A DNA stretch of 52,820 nucleotides. Origin: Paenibacillus sp. Soil522 (GTDB taxonomy: Bacteria > Bacillota > Bacilli > Paenibacillales > Paenibacillaceae). Shown piece by piece: positions 42,544 through 50,761 of this stretch. The stretch is taken from positions 1,215 through 54,034 of the forward strand of contig NZ_LMRV01000001.1 of NCBI RefSeq assembly GCF_001428245.1, in the 5' to 3' direction. Position 1 is the stretch's first letter. Each line of letters opens with the position of its first letter. Below the pieces are notes generated by a model, which was given only the letters and a program-made list of their open reading frames with translations, did not search any database and was not told the DNA's origin. Made by a program: the position numbers and the translations under genes.

Positions 42544-43347
42544 ATGGACGGTAGAGACTGGAATCTTTTTTTACAGCCTTATGAACAAGCGGTTGAAGAA
42601 ATGAAAGTGAAGTTTAAGACGATGCGGGTTGAACTGAAGATAAGAGAAGCTTACGCACCCATTGAATTCGTCACCGGCCGGGTGAAGCGCATATCCAGCA
42701 TATTGGAAAAAGCGAGGCGCCTGAACGTTCCCTCGGATAAGCTGGATACAGGAATTGAGGACATTGCGGGCATTCGTATTATGTGCCAATTTGTGGATGA
42801 TATTCATCGAGTGGCGAGCCTAATTCGAACGCGTAAAGATCTTTCGCTCGTATACGAGAAGGATTATATTACAAACTTCAAGGACAGCGGCTACCGCAGC
42901 TACCATATGATCGTAGAATATCCGGTTCAAACCGCGCTTGGATACAAAATCGTACTCGCCGAAATTCAAATTCGCACCTTGGCGATGAATTTCTGGGCAA
43001 CGATCGAGCATTCATTAAATTATAAGTTTAAAGAGAGCCTGCCCGAGGACGTGCGTGACCGATTGAAAAAAGCGGCGGAAGCCGCATCGCAGCTCGATAC
43101 GGAAATGACCAGTATACGCAAAGAAATTTTGGATGCGCAGACGGAATTTGAGGAGCAGTCCAATGTGGTCTCTAAGGTGCTGAGCGGCATTCAAGACTTA
43201 TATTTCTATCACCGGGTGCGCGAAGCTGCGCAGTTCCAAATGAAGTTTAACGAGAAGTTTGAGAAAGAGGATTACCATGAGCTTAACCAGCTGTCGCTCG
43301 ATATTCAAGCGGCAATCGGGAAAGCCAAAAAAGCGAACCAAACTTAA
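42544..43347 (+). CDS. Small alarmone synthetase (RelQ/SasB-like, YjbM family)
   Basis: This 267-residue protein has only the RelA/SpoT synthetase domain, with GIEDIAGIRIMCQF (D73), FKDSGYRSYHMIVE (G-loop region) and EIQIRTLAMNFWATIEH. There is no HD hydrolase or TGS/ACT domain. It transfers pyrophosphate from ATP to GTP/GDP, giving (p)ppGpp. A C-terminal helical stretch supports tetramer formation in RelQ; this protein is about 50 residues longer than B. subtilis YjbM. It is cotranscribed with pyrD (17-bp gap, AGGAGG). Confidence 0.93.
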   Translation: MDGRDWNLFLQPYEQAVEEMKVKFKTMRVELKIREAYAPIEFVTGRVKRISSILEKARRLNVPSDKLDTGIEDIAGIRIMCQFVDDIHRVASLIRTRKDLSLVYEKDYITNFKDSGYRSYHMIVEYPVQTALGYKIVLAEIQIRTLAMNFWATIEHSLNYKFKESLPEDVRDRLKKAAEAASQLDTEMTSIRKEILDAQTEFEEQSNVVSKVLSGIQDLYFYHRVREAAQFQMKFNEKFEKEDYHELNQLSLDIQAAIGKAKKANQT

Positions 43348-43380
43348 AAATCGACAGCTTTCATGCTGGTTGAAAGATAT

Positions 43381-43420
43381 AAAAAAAGTGGTTGAGCGAG
43401 CGCTCATCCACTTTTTTTTG
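43381..43420. terminator. Bidirectional terminator
   Basis: AAAAAAAGTGG..GAGCG pairs with CGCTC..CCACTTTTTTTT. It separates the alarmone synthetase gene and the convergent PCYCGC gene. Confidence 0.92.
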
Positions 43421-43443
43421 TTTCCTATATACAACCGGCAAGA

Positions 43444-43980
43444 CTAGCGGCTGGATTTGTTAGGCTTAAATGAGGCATCGATCGCTTCACGTATTTCATC
43501 AGCAGTCTTGCCTTGCTTGCTTAAGGCGATGACTTCCTCCATCTCTTTCTTGCAAATGCCGCAGCTTGTGCTGTGATTCGTCCAGGTTACGCTGCCCTCG
43601 TCTGCGGGATTCCCGGCCACGTAGCAGCGCAGGAGCGAGTCGTGAGGGGTTTCAACCGCCAGTCCGTCCGCGCAGCCGCAATAGCAATTTACGCCGCTCA
43701 TAATGTCAGCGTGATCGTGTACCGCTTTGTAGAGCTCGCTTGTATGCGGTGTATAATCAGAGAGAAAGGCTGGAAGCTCGTCATACGATGCTGTCGTCTG
43801 CCAGGTTTCGGAGCCGTGTTGATGCTCAGCGCCGGCCTTGTCATCATCCGCTAAGCCGCATGCGGTAAGCAATGTAATGAATGCGAATGCCAGAAGCAGG
43901 GCATACATGATACCGCGAATGCGAGAGCTTCGCTGCTCTTCGGCGATCTGTTCATCGGTCAGGCGCTGACGCTTCATCAT
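43444..43980 (-). CDS. PCYCGC-motif lipoprotein
   Basis: The 178-residue protein has a transmembrane/lipoprotein signal ending in LLTACG (about C41). Its extracytoplasmic domain contains VNCYCGCADG and a later STSCGICKKEMEEVIALSKQGK, matching the PCYCGC family (PF13798). The conserved cysteines suggest metal or haem binding or disulfide chemistry; no function is established. Its start overlaps the stop of the thioredoxin-like gene by 4 bp (ATGA), so the two are translationally coupled. Confidence 0.85.
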   Translation of the reverse strand: MMKRQRLTDEQIAEEQRSSRIRGIMYALLLAFAFITLLTACGLADDDKAGAEHQHGSETWQTTASYDELPAFLSDYTPHTSELYKAVHDHADIMSGVNCYCGCADGLAVETPHDSLLRCYVAGNPADEGSVTWTNHSTSCGICKKEMEEVIALSKQGKTADEIREAIDASFKPNKSSR

Positions 43981-44492
43981 TTCGTTTCAGCTCCCGAATA
44001 TTTGTTGAAGAACGCTCTGAAGTCATCCAGGCTGTATCCTTCTGTACCCCCTTCAGACAGGCCTCCCTCGAGCTTATCCAATTGAACGCCATCTTTGAAA
44101 AAGACAAGAGTTGGCGTATACTCGACATTATATTTATTAAAGTAGGAAGGGAATTCCCTTAGGTTGAATTGCGGAAGATCGATACCGAGCTCATCTGCGA
44201 GCGGCATTAATTGCGGTGTCGTTTTCTGGCAGTGCGGGCAGTCGGAAGCGAACAGGTAGACGAAGAAATCTTCCTTATCGGCAACCTTCTTGTCCAATTC
44301 AGCCGGTAATATGATATTCTGATAGTTAGGATCATCAAGCTGCTTGCGTGTTTCCGGGTTTAGCTCTGACACGGGCTTGTCATATAGGGCGTTTGTCTTG
44401 CCGCTGTTGTTCAGTACAAATATGAAGCCGAATAGAATGATGACGATTCCGATGTACACATAAATCATTTTCACTTTCTTTTTCTTTTTCAT
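43977..44492 (-). CDS. Membrane-anchored thioredoxin-like protein (CPHC)
   Basis: From the ATG at 44492 (after GGAGGT) the protein has 171 residues. A lysine-rich start and one helix (MIYVYIGIVIILFGFIFVL) anchor it, with a thioredoxin fold outside the membrane. The active site FASDCPHCQKTTPQL is a CPHC motif as in DsbA-type oxidases, and VEYTPTLVFFKDG has the cis-proline. It probably oxidises or isomerises disulfides, and the partner PCYCGC protein encoded downstream is a plausible client. Confidence 0.87.
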   Translation of the reverse strand: MKKKKKVKMIYVYIGIVIILFGFIFVLNNSGKTNALYDKPVSELNPETRKQLDDPNYQNIILPAELDKKVADKEDFFVYLFASDCPHCQKTTPQLMPLADELGIDLPQFNLREFPSYFNKYNVEYTPTLVFFKDGVQLDKLEGGLSEGGTEGYSLDDFRAFFNKYSGAETK

Positions 44493-44635
44493 TTGTGCGA
44501 CTACCTCCGAAACGAGTTTATGGGTGGACAAGTCATTTCTAAACGGCATGTCCTTACTTTAATATATTATATAACAAAGCAGTATGAGGATGTAAGAGCA
44601 CGGACATCGACGACAATTGGCAGGAGGAAATGAGC

Positions 44636-46279
44636 ATGATCGGCAATTTGCCGCGTAAATTCACAGAAAAAATGGAAAAGCTGCTGGGAGATGAATATGA
44701 CAAATTTATGTCTTCCTATGAGGCTCCAAGAGTATATGGTTTGCGGATCAACCGTTTGAAGCTTAGCGTCTTGAATTGGAAGAAGCTATCTTCCATGGGT
44801 GAAGCGGTGCGTCCGATTCCATGGGCTGAGGATGGCTTATATTACAAGGAAGGCGAGCGTCCGGGCAAGCATCCTCATTATCATGCGGGTCTTTATTATA
44901 TCCAAGAGCCGAGTGCAATGGCTCCGGTTGAATTGCTGGACGTACAGCCTGGACATCGCGTGCTCGACTTATGCGCGGCTCCCGGAGGAAAATCGACGCA
45001 AATAGCAGGAAAGCTGCAGGTCAGCGGCGTGCTGGTCACCAATGACAACGCGAGGGAACGAACGAAGGCGCTCGTGAAAAATATTGAGCTTGCCGGCGTA
45101 CGTAATGCCGTCGTGCTGAACGAGGAGCCTGCGGCTATCGCGGCTGTTTTTCCTGCATGGTTCGATCGCATCCTCGTTGATGCGCCCTGCTCCGGCGAAG
45201 GCATGTTCCGCAAGGATGATTCCATGATTGCAGATTGGGAGAAGCATTCAACCCTGCGATGCTCAGTCATGCAGCGCGATATTTTGCGACATGCAGCAGC
45301 GATGCTCGCGCCGGGAGGACGAATCGTCTATTCGACCTGCACCTTCTCGCCTGAGGAGAACGAGCAGCAAATTGCAGCATTTCTCGCTGAGCATGATGAT
45401 TTTTTTGTTGAAGCAGTACCTCATCAATTCGGATGGACGGCGGGCAGAACGGATTTAGCAGCGGAGACAGCACAGCTTGACGGTGAACGCCTTCAAAGCA
45501 TTCAAGGGACAGTAAGGCTATGGCCGCATCTTATCGAGGGAGAAGGCCATTATGCGGCAGTACTGAGGCGCAGCGGCGAGCGGAAAGCTGAGCAGGTGCT
45601 GGCTGCAGCGCCGATTAATCGTCCTGCAGCGAGGGCCGCCGGAGGAAGCTTGAAGCGCGAGACGCCGCAGCAGGGCGGCAAACGGCTGGATAAGAAGCAG
45701 GATCATAGGGATGAACGGCGCGCAAACAAACGTCAGACCAAAAACGAATGGGCAAGCGCTGGGATGGAGCGGCCAGCCAATAAGCGGCCGGCTAACGGCC
45801 GTGAAGGCACTGCGGCGAATGCAGCCGAGGAAGCAAGTCCAATCGACTTGTGGCATCAGTATGCGGAGCAGTTTTCAATTGGTGCCCTAAGCTGGACGGG
45901 ACGAGTGGTGGCCTATGGCTCACGCGTATATATACAGCCTGACGAGCTGCCTTCACTGGATGGCTTGCGCGTGGTGAGAGCGGGCTGGTATGTAGGAGAG
46001 GCCGTTCGGGGCCGGTTTGAGCCGTCGCATCCGCTGGCGATGGGATTAACTCGCGAAGATGCAGTACGCTCGGTTAATTGGAGCTCAGATGATGAGCAGA
46101 CGCTCCGTTTTCTCAAAGGGGAAACGTTATTTATAGAGGAGTCGGAAATACAGGTGCAGGAAGGCTCGCCGGTAAAGGGATATTTATTAGTCTGCACGGA
46201 CGGCTATCCGATCGGGTGGGGGAAATATGCTGGAGGCATGATCAAAAACGAACTGCCGGCAGGATGGAGATGGATGTAG
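44636..46279 (+). CDS. RsmF-like rRNA m5C methyltransferase (RsmB/NOP2/Sun family)
   Basis: The 547-residue protein has an N-terminal RNA-binding lobe and the methyltransferase core: VLDLCAAPGGKSTQIAG (SAM), DAPCSGEGMFRKD and YSTCTFSPEENEQ with the two catalytic cysteines of m5C enzymes. A C-terminal PUA-like domain ends in a GYPIGWGKYAGG motif. Between them lies a basic, low-complexity insert of about 80 residues (KRLDKKQDHRDERRANKRQ region). The ATG at 44636 is 7 nt after AGGAGG; the ATG at 44630 is too close. The RsuA-like gene follows by 1 bp. Confidence 0.93.
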   Translation: MIGNLPRKFTEKMEKLLGDEYDKFMSSYEAPRVYGLRINRLKLSVLNWKKLSSMGEAVRPIPWAEDGLYYKEGERPGKHPHYHAGLYYIQEPSAMAPVELLDVQPGHRVLDLCAAPGGKSTQIAGKLQVSGVLVTNDNARERTKALVKNIELAGVRNAVVLNEEPAAIAAVFPAWFDRILVDAPCSGEGMFRKDDSMIADWEKHSTLRCSVMQRDILRHAAAMLAPGGRIVYSTCTFSPEENEQQIAAFLAEHDDFFVEAVPHQFGWTAGRTDLAAETAQLDGERLQSIQGTVRLWPHLIEGEGHYAAVLRRSGERKAEQVLAAAPINRPAARAAGGSLKRETPQQGGKRLDKKQDHRDERRANKRQTKNEWASAGMERPANKRPANGREGTAANAAEEASPIDLWHQYAEQFSIGALSWTGRVVAYGSRVYIQPDELPSLDGLRVVRAGWYVGEAVRGRFEPSHPLAMGLTREDAVRSVNWSSDDEQTLRFLKGETLFIEESEIQVQEGSPVKGYLLVCTDGYPIGWGKYAGGMIKNELPAGWRWM

Positions 46280-46280
46280 G

Positions 46281-47033
46281 ATGAGCAAACGAATGCGTAT
46301 CGATAAGCTGCTAGCCCATATGGGACTTGGGACGCGCAGTGAAATAAAAAGAGCGGTAAAGCTCGGTAAAGTGAATGTGGACGGCCAAGTTGTTAAGGAT
46401 AGCGGTCTCATCGTTAATCCGGACGAGGCTGATGTTGTATTTGATGGTGAGCCAGTCGTTTATCGCGATGTCGTTTACTTTATGCTGAATAAGCCGCAGG
46501 GCGTTATTTCGGCGACGGAGGATGGACGCGAGCGTACCGTTATCGATTTGCTGGAGCCGCAGGACCGGCTTCGCGAACCTTTTCCCGTGGGACGGCTGGA
46601 TAAGGATACGGTAGGCTTACTGCTGTTAACAAACGACGGACAGCTTGCCCATGAGCTATTGTCTCCCCGGAAGCATGTTGCCAAGACGTATGAAGCGCTC
46701 GTCCTGGGAAATGTCGGAGAAGAGGATAAGCATCTATTCTCAGCCGGGCTTACGTTGGATGACGGATACGTTACGATGCCTGCAGACCTGCAAATTAAGG
46801 GACGCGAGCAGCGGGAGAATGAGACGTACTCTACCATATCGCTTACGATTATGGAAGGGAAGTTTCATCAGGTAAAAAGAATGTTTGAAGCTGCAGGCAA
46901 GAAAGTCGTCTATTTAAAAAGAGTGTCCATGGGCCCGCTTAAGCTCGATGAATCGCTTCCCGAAGGCTCCTATCGCGAGCTTTCCGGTGAGGAAGTGGAG
47001 CTGCTCCGCTCTCATCGGCAAGTGGCGGAATAA
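46281..47033 (+). CDS. 16S rRNA pseudouridine synthase (RsuA/RluB/E/F family)
   Basis: The 250-residue protein has an N-terminal S4 domain (RIDKLLAHMGLGTRSEIKRA) and the catalytic domain with FPVGRLDKDTVGLLLLTNDG (catalytic aspartate) and EGKFHQVKRMFEAAGKKV. The length and motif fit RsuA-type enzymes that form pseudouridine 516 in 16S rRNA. It lies immediately downstream of the RsmF-like gene, so two rRNA modification enzymes are coexpressed. Confidence 0.93.
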   Translation: MSKRMRIDKLLAHMGLGTRSEIKRAVKLGKVNVDGQVVKDSGLIVNPDEADVVFDGEPVVYRDVVYFMLNKPQGVISATEDGRERTVIDLLEPQDRLREPFPVGRLDKDTVGLLLLTNDGQLAHELLSPRKHVAKTYEALVLGNVGEEDKHLFSAGLTLDDGYVTMPADLQIKGREQRENETYSTISLTIMEGKFHQVKRMFEAAGKKVVYLKRVSMGPLKLDESLPEGSYRELSGEEVELLRSHRQVAE

Positions 47034-47078
47034 AGAGAAAAAACCATTTTGATAATAAATAGGAAAAGGAGTGGCATT

Positions 47079-47876
47079 ATGAGCTTGCAATATGATTTAA
47101 TCGCCTTAGATATAGATGGTACACTGCTAACGGATGACCATGTGCTGACAGCGCCTATTCGCGAAACGGTGCATGAGGCTGCCGAACGCGGCGCTCAAAT
47201 TGTGCTGTGCACCGGACGGGGCCCATCCGCAGCGTTTCCCGTGCTGGAGGAGCTTGGGCTTGGAGGGACGATCATTACGCATAATGGAGCTGCAACGATA
47301 AACTCGGATGACCGTTCTGTTGTACATCAATTCGATATGGTTCCAGACCATCTGCTGAGCTTCGTTACGTATTGCCGCGAGTACGCAATCCATTTTGATT
47401 TGAATACGGCCTTCGATATGATGGTCGAGAGTATGACGCCAGAGGCGGAGACCATGTACAGTCATTTTCACACGAAGCCGTACATTCAAGATTTTCGGCA
47501 GGGCTTGCCGAGCGGGCTCGTCAAATTTACAGTATTCGGAAGCAAAGAGCAGATGGATGTGGTGCAAGCGGATTGGGCGGAGTGGCCGCAGCATCTTCAT
47601 ACAATCCGCAGCGGTGATTATTTTATCGACGTACATCATGCGGAGGCGAATAAGGGAAGAGCGCTGCAGCAGCTGGCGGAAATCCGTGGCATTGACCGAA
47701 AGCGTATTCTGGCAATTGGCAATTATTATAACGATATTACGATGCTGCAATACGCAGGTATGGGTATTGCGATGGGGAACTCCCCGGAGGAAGTCAAGCT
47801 TGCGGCTAACGCGGTCGCCCTCTCGAATGGCGAGAACGGCGTTGCGAGAGCGCTGCGCGAATATGCTTGGTGCTGA
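47079..47876 (+). CDS. Cof-type HAD-IIB phosphatase
   Basis: From the ATG at 47079 (after AAAGGAG) the protein has 265 residues. LIALDIDGTLLTDD gives D11 and D13, LCTGRG is motif II, and EANKGRALQQL holds the motif III lysine. Motif IV reads LAIGNYYNDITML, with asparagine where most relatives have aspartate (GD..ND). A C2B cap lies in the middle. These enzymes dephosphorylate sugar phosphates, FMN or similar; the substrate is unknown. Confidence 0.9.
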   Translation: MSLQYDLIALDIDGTLLTDDHVLTAPIRETVHEAAERGAQIVLCTGRGPSAAFPVLEELGLGGTIITHNGAATINSDDRSVVHQFDMVPDHLLSFVTYCREYAIHFDLNTAFDMMVESMTPEAETMYSHFHTKPYIQDFRQGLPSGLVKFTVFGSKEQMDVVQADWAEWPQHLHTIRSGDYFIDVHHAEANKGRALQQLAEIRGIDRKRILAIGNYYNDITMLQYAGMGIAMGNSPEEVKLAANAVALSNGENGVARALREYAWC

Positions 47877-47899
47877 CTGGAGCATGGAATAAAAATAAT

Positions 47900-47943
47900 G
47901 GGCTGTTTCCGCAGGGTATTTAAATACCCTGCGGAAACAGCCC
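47900..47943. terminator. 44-bp perfect palindrome between convergent genes
   Basis: Bases 47900-47921 and 47922-47943 are exact reverse complements with no spacer, forming a 20-bp stem with a 4-nt loop in RNA. It lies between the HAD gene and the convergent helicase gene. T-richness follows on both strands (TGTTTAATTATCTTT; ATTATTTTTATT). Confidence 0.85.
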
Positions 47944-47961
47944 TGTTTAATTATCTTTAAA

Positions 47962-49935
47962 TTAGCGATTGCGGCCGCCGCGGGGCTTGGTTGAAGAGCT
48001 TCCGCTGCGTGAGGTGTTGCGACCGCCTGCCGGTGCGCTGCTGCGTCCGCCTGCGGAAGAATGATTGCGACCGCCGGAAGGCGAGTTGCCGCGCTGACCG
48101 CCACGGCCGCTTGCTTGGGCGTTGCCGCGAACGGCGCCGCGGTTGCTTGCTTTAGCGTCGCTGCGCGCTGCTTCCCAAGGACTCTCTACCGAGGAAGCAG
48201 CACGGCCCGCAGCATGCTCTGCGCCTCGCGGACTGCCAATGCCTCCTGTGCGGCGTTCACCGCCGCGAGCTGCATTGCCGCGATTGCCCGGTTGTTCACC
48301 GCCGCGAGCTGCATTGCCGCGATTGCCCGGTTGTTCACCGCCGCGAGCTGCATTGCCGCGATTGCCCGGTTGTTCGCCGCCGCGAGCTGCATTGCCGCGA
48401 TTGCCCGGATGTTCGCCGCCGCGAGCTGCATTGCCGCGATTGCCCGGTTGTTCACCGCCGCGAGCTGCGCTGCCGCGATTGCCCGGGCGTTCACCGCCGC
48501 GAGCTCCGTTGCCGCTTTCGAACCGATCGCCGCGACGAGCTGCCCAGCCGGTGCTTTCGCCAGCAACTTCGGCAGATGGACCACGGCCCTCTGCCGTTCT
48601 GCCGTTACGTTTGCCGGAAGCGGGACGAACGGTCTCGCGCTGCCCTCTGCGGCCGCCTGGCTTAGCGCTGCGATCCGATTGGCCTGAGCGGTCACGTCCG
48701 CCGCGACGTCCGTCCGCGGATGGTTTGCCATTGGCGCTGCGAGTGCCGCCTTTGCCAGCTGCACCGCGGCTCTTCTCCGGACGATCGCCAGGCTGCGGGC
48801 GTACTGCAGTTTCTGTGCCTTCATTATCGATCGCGCGACGGGTTAGCTTGGCGTTAATGCTTTGCTCAATGAGCAGCAGGTGGTTTTTGTCATAAGGCGT
48901 CGCCAGCGTTATGGCAGCCCCTTCTTGACCCGCGCGGCCGGTTCTGCCGATACGGTGAATATAAAGCTCGCCGTCCTGCGGAACGTCATAGTTATAAACA
49001 TGAGTTACACCTTCAACATCAAGTCCGCGTGCAGCAACGTCAGTAGCTACGAGCACCTGAAGGCGCGCGTCTCTAAAGCGCTTCATGACCTGCTCACGCT
49101 TCGCTTGGGTCAGATCGCCGTGCAGCTCATCGGATTCGATACCGAGTTCTTGAAGCTCCTTGTTCAATTTCTTTGCGCGAACCTTCGTCCGGCAAAAAAT
49201 AACGGCCAAATAGGGCTGATGACGCTCAAGCAAATGAACCAGCGTTTGCAGCTTGCTTCTGTCCGTCGTTTCATAGACGATTTGCGTAATGCTGTCCAGC
49301 GTTACATTCGTGCTGCGCACGCGAATATCAACAGGCGATTTCATATAATCCGCTGCCAATTTGCGAATGGCATCAGGCATCGTTGCGGAGAACAGCATCG
49401 TTTGACGCGCCTTTGGCGTTTGCGAAATAATGCTTTCTACTTCAGGCAGGAAGCCCATATGGAGCATTTGGTCGGCTTCATCGAGGATAAGCATCTGCAG
49501 CTTGCCTAAGCTGACGGTTTCACGCTTCATATGATCGATTAGGCGGCCAGGCGTCGCAACGACGATATGGGGCGAGCGCTGCAGCTTGCGAATTTGAGCT
49601 TCAACATCTTGTCCGCCGTAGGCGGCAAGAACGCTTGCGCCAACGGCTGGTACAAGCTTCTTGAGCTCGCCCGTTATTTGAATGGCAAGCTCCCTTGTCG
49701 GTGTCAATATAAGAGCCTGTACTTGCTCTTTCTCTATATTAATCCGTTGCAAAATAGGCAAAGCAAAGGCAATCGTTTTGCCTGTGCCCGTTTGTGCTTG
49801 CGCAATGACATCCTGTCCGTTAAGAAGCAGCGGAATAGCTTGTTTTTGAACCGGTGTCGGCTCGGTAATCCCATCTTGTTGAAGCAATTCGCTTAGCTTA
49901 GGTACGATACCCAAAGCGTTAAATGCGTTAGACAT
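47962..49935 (-). CDS. DEAD-box RNA helicase with long repeat-containing RGG tail
   Basis: The first 370 residues are a complete helicase: Q-motif (LLQQDGITEPTPVQ), [50 protein letters not shown] and [15 protein letters not shown]. It belongs to the RhlE/CshB-like group. The remaining 290 residues are a basic, glycine- and arginine-rich tail with six 13-residue repeats (ARGGEQPGNRGNA type), likely disordered and RNA-binding. The tail is longer than in CshA at 25540. The ATG follows AGAGGAAAT. Confidence 0.92.
   Translation of the reverse strand: MSNAFNALGIVPKLSELLQQDGITEPTPVQKQAIPLLLNGQDVIAQAQTGTGKTIAFALPILQRINIEKEQVQALILTPTRELAIQITGELKKLVPAVGASVLAAYGGQDVEAQIRKLQRSPHIVVATPGRLIDHMKRETVSLGKLQMLILDEADQMLHMGFLPEVESIISQTPKARQTMLFSATMPDAIRKLAADYMKSPVDIRVRSTNVTLDSITQIVYETTDRSKLQTLVHLLERHQPYLAVIFCRTKVRAKKLNKELQELGIESDELHGDLTQAKREQVMKRFRDARLQVLVATDVAARGLDVEGVTHVYNYDVPQDGELYIHRIGRTGRAGQEGAAITLATPYDKNHLLLIEQSINAKLTRRAIDNEGTETAVRPQPGDRPEKSRGAAGKGGTRSANGKPSADGRRGGRDRSGQSDRSAKPGGRRGQRETVRPASGKRNGRTAEGRGPSAEVAGESTGWAARRGDRFESGNGARGGERPGNRGSAARGGEQPGNRGNAARGGEHPGNRGNAARGGEQPGNRGNAARGGEQPGNRGNAARGGEQPGNRGNAARGGERRTGGIGSPRGAEHAAGRAASSVESPWEAARSDAKASNRGAVRGNAQASGRGGQRGNSPSGGRNHSSAGGRSSAPAGGRNTSRSGSSSTKPRGGRNR
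48271..48504 (-). repeat. Six 39-bp tandem repeats coding ARGGExPGNRGxA
   Basis: Units begin at 48271, 48310, 48349, 48388, 48427 and 48466, each 39 bp with no spacer. Four are nearly identical; others differ by one to a few bases (Q to H, N to S changes). Because 39 is a multiple of three, unit gain or loss keeps the frame. Confidence 0.97.
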
Positions 49936-50064
49936 TAATAAATTTCCTCTTTTCGTTTACATCGTTTGATATTTAGTATAACAGCTGTCCTTATAATGTG
50001 CATCTTTACTTTCCTTATGCTATGATGGAAGCCAAAATTACGAGCAGCAGAGGAATGGTTAACG

Positions 50065-50259
50065 ATGAATGGAACAGAGCGCTCCGCCATTAGAGCGGGG
50101 CTTGAGGTCGATATTGTATTAAAGCAGGATCAACGGACAGGAAAGCTGACGCGCGGCGTGGTGAAGGATATTTTGACGAATTCGCCAAAGCATCCGCATG
50201 GCATTAAAGTAAGGCTGGAAGGTGGTCAGGTAGGCAGAGTCAAGAACATCCTTGTTTAA
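50065..50259 (+). CDS. YwbE family protein (DUF2196), 64 aa
   Basis: This small basic protein matches YwbE: RAGLEVDIVLKQDQRTGKLT, RGVVKDILTNSPKHPHGIKV and RVKNIL. It probably has an SH3-like beta barrel; function is unknown. The ATG follows AGAGGAATGG. It is divergent from the helicase gene. Confidence 0.92.
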   Translation: MNGTERSAIRAGLEVDIVLKQDQRTGKLTRGVVKDILTNSPKHPHGIKVRLEGGQVGRVKNILV

Positions 50260-50314
50260 TGACGCTGCGGCTAAACTTAAAAACATTAGCTGAACATTAA
50301 AGGAGCGCGGTGCG

Positions 50315-50617
50315 ATGGCATTCGGCATCAAGAGACAGGAGATGGAGCGATGGAAGGCGTCAGTTTCCCGCGGGGAAATTGCTTTTCTCACGCATTACTG
50401 GCAGGATCCGCGGTTTCCAAACATGCGAACGGTGACGAAGGTCGGCTGCTCCGACATGGAGAAGCTGTCACGCTGGTGTCTGGATAACGGCCTTAATCCC
50501 CGTTATATTCACGCTCGGTCAGAATATCCGCATTTCGATTTACTCGGTCCGAAGCAGCGGGAGGTTTTACGGCAAGCGAATCAAATGGAGCAGCTTGAGC
50601 GGTTCGGCATGCTGTGA
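50315..50617 (+). CDS. Conserved hypothetical protein, 100 aa
   Basis: The start MAFGIKRQEMERWKASVSRGEIAFLTHYW and the later VTKVGCSDMEKL and YPHFDLLGPKQ are reminiscent of a conserved short Bacillales protein, possibly YneQ-like, though I cannot confirm this. It is soluble, with one cysteine in the VGCSD motif and several conserved-looking aromatic residues. AAAGGAG precedes the ATG. Function unknown. Confidence 0.78.
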   Translation: MAFGIKRQEMERWKASVSRGEIAFLTHYWQDPRFPNMRTVTKVGCSDMEKLSRWCLDNGLNPRYIHARSEYPHFDLLGPKQREVLRQANQMEQLERFGML

Positions 50618-50761
50618 CGATAGAAAGCGCATTTGGCTGCTCATGGAGCAGCTTTTTTTTGTGGATGACATCAATTTCATCTCGCTCGTAGACGAAGCTT
50701 CTAGTATGATAAGAGAAACGCTTGGAAGTGTTTACATATTTTACGAGAAGAGGAAATTCGA

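Noticed and set aside
47127..48104. Minus-strand 325-codon ORF across the HAD gene
   Set aside because: Antisense to a well-supported HAD gene and crosses the 44-bp palindrome; no recognisable domain.
48271..48504. CRISPR-like array
   Set aside because: The repeats are contiguous without spacers and encode a regular peptide in the helicase frame.
48122..48895. Long plus-strand ORF (257 codons) antisense to the second helicase
   Set aside because: It mirrors the GC-rich 39-bp repeats; low-complexity product, no ribosome site, no family signature.
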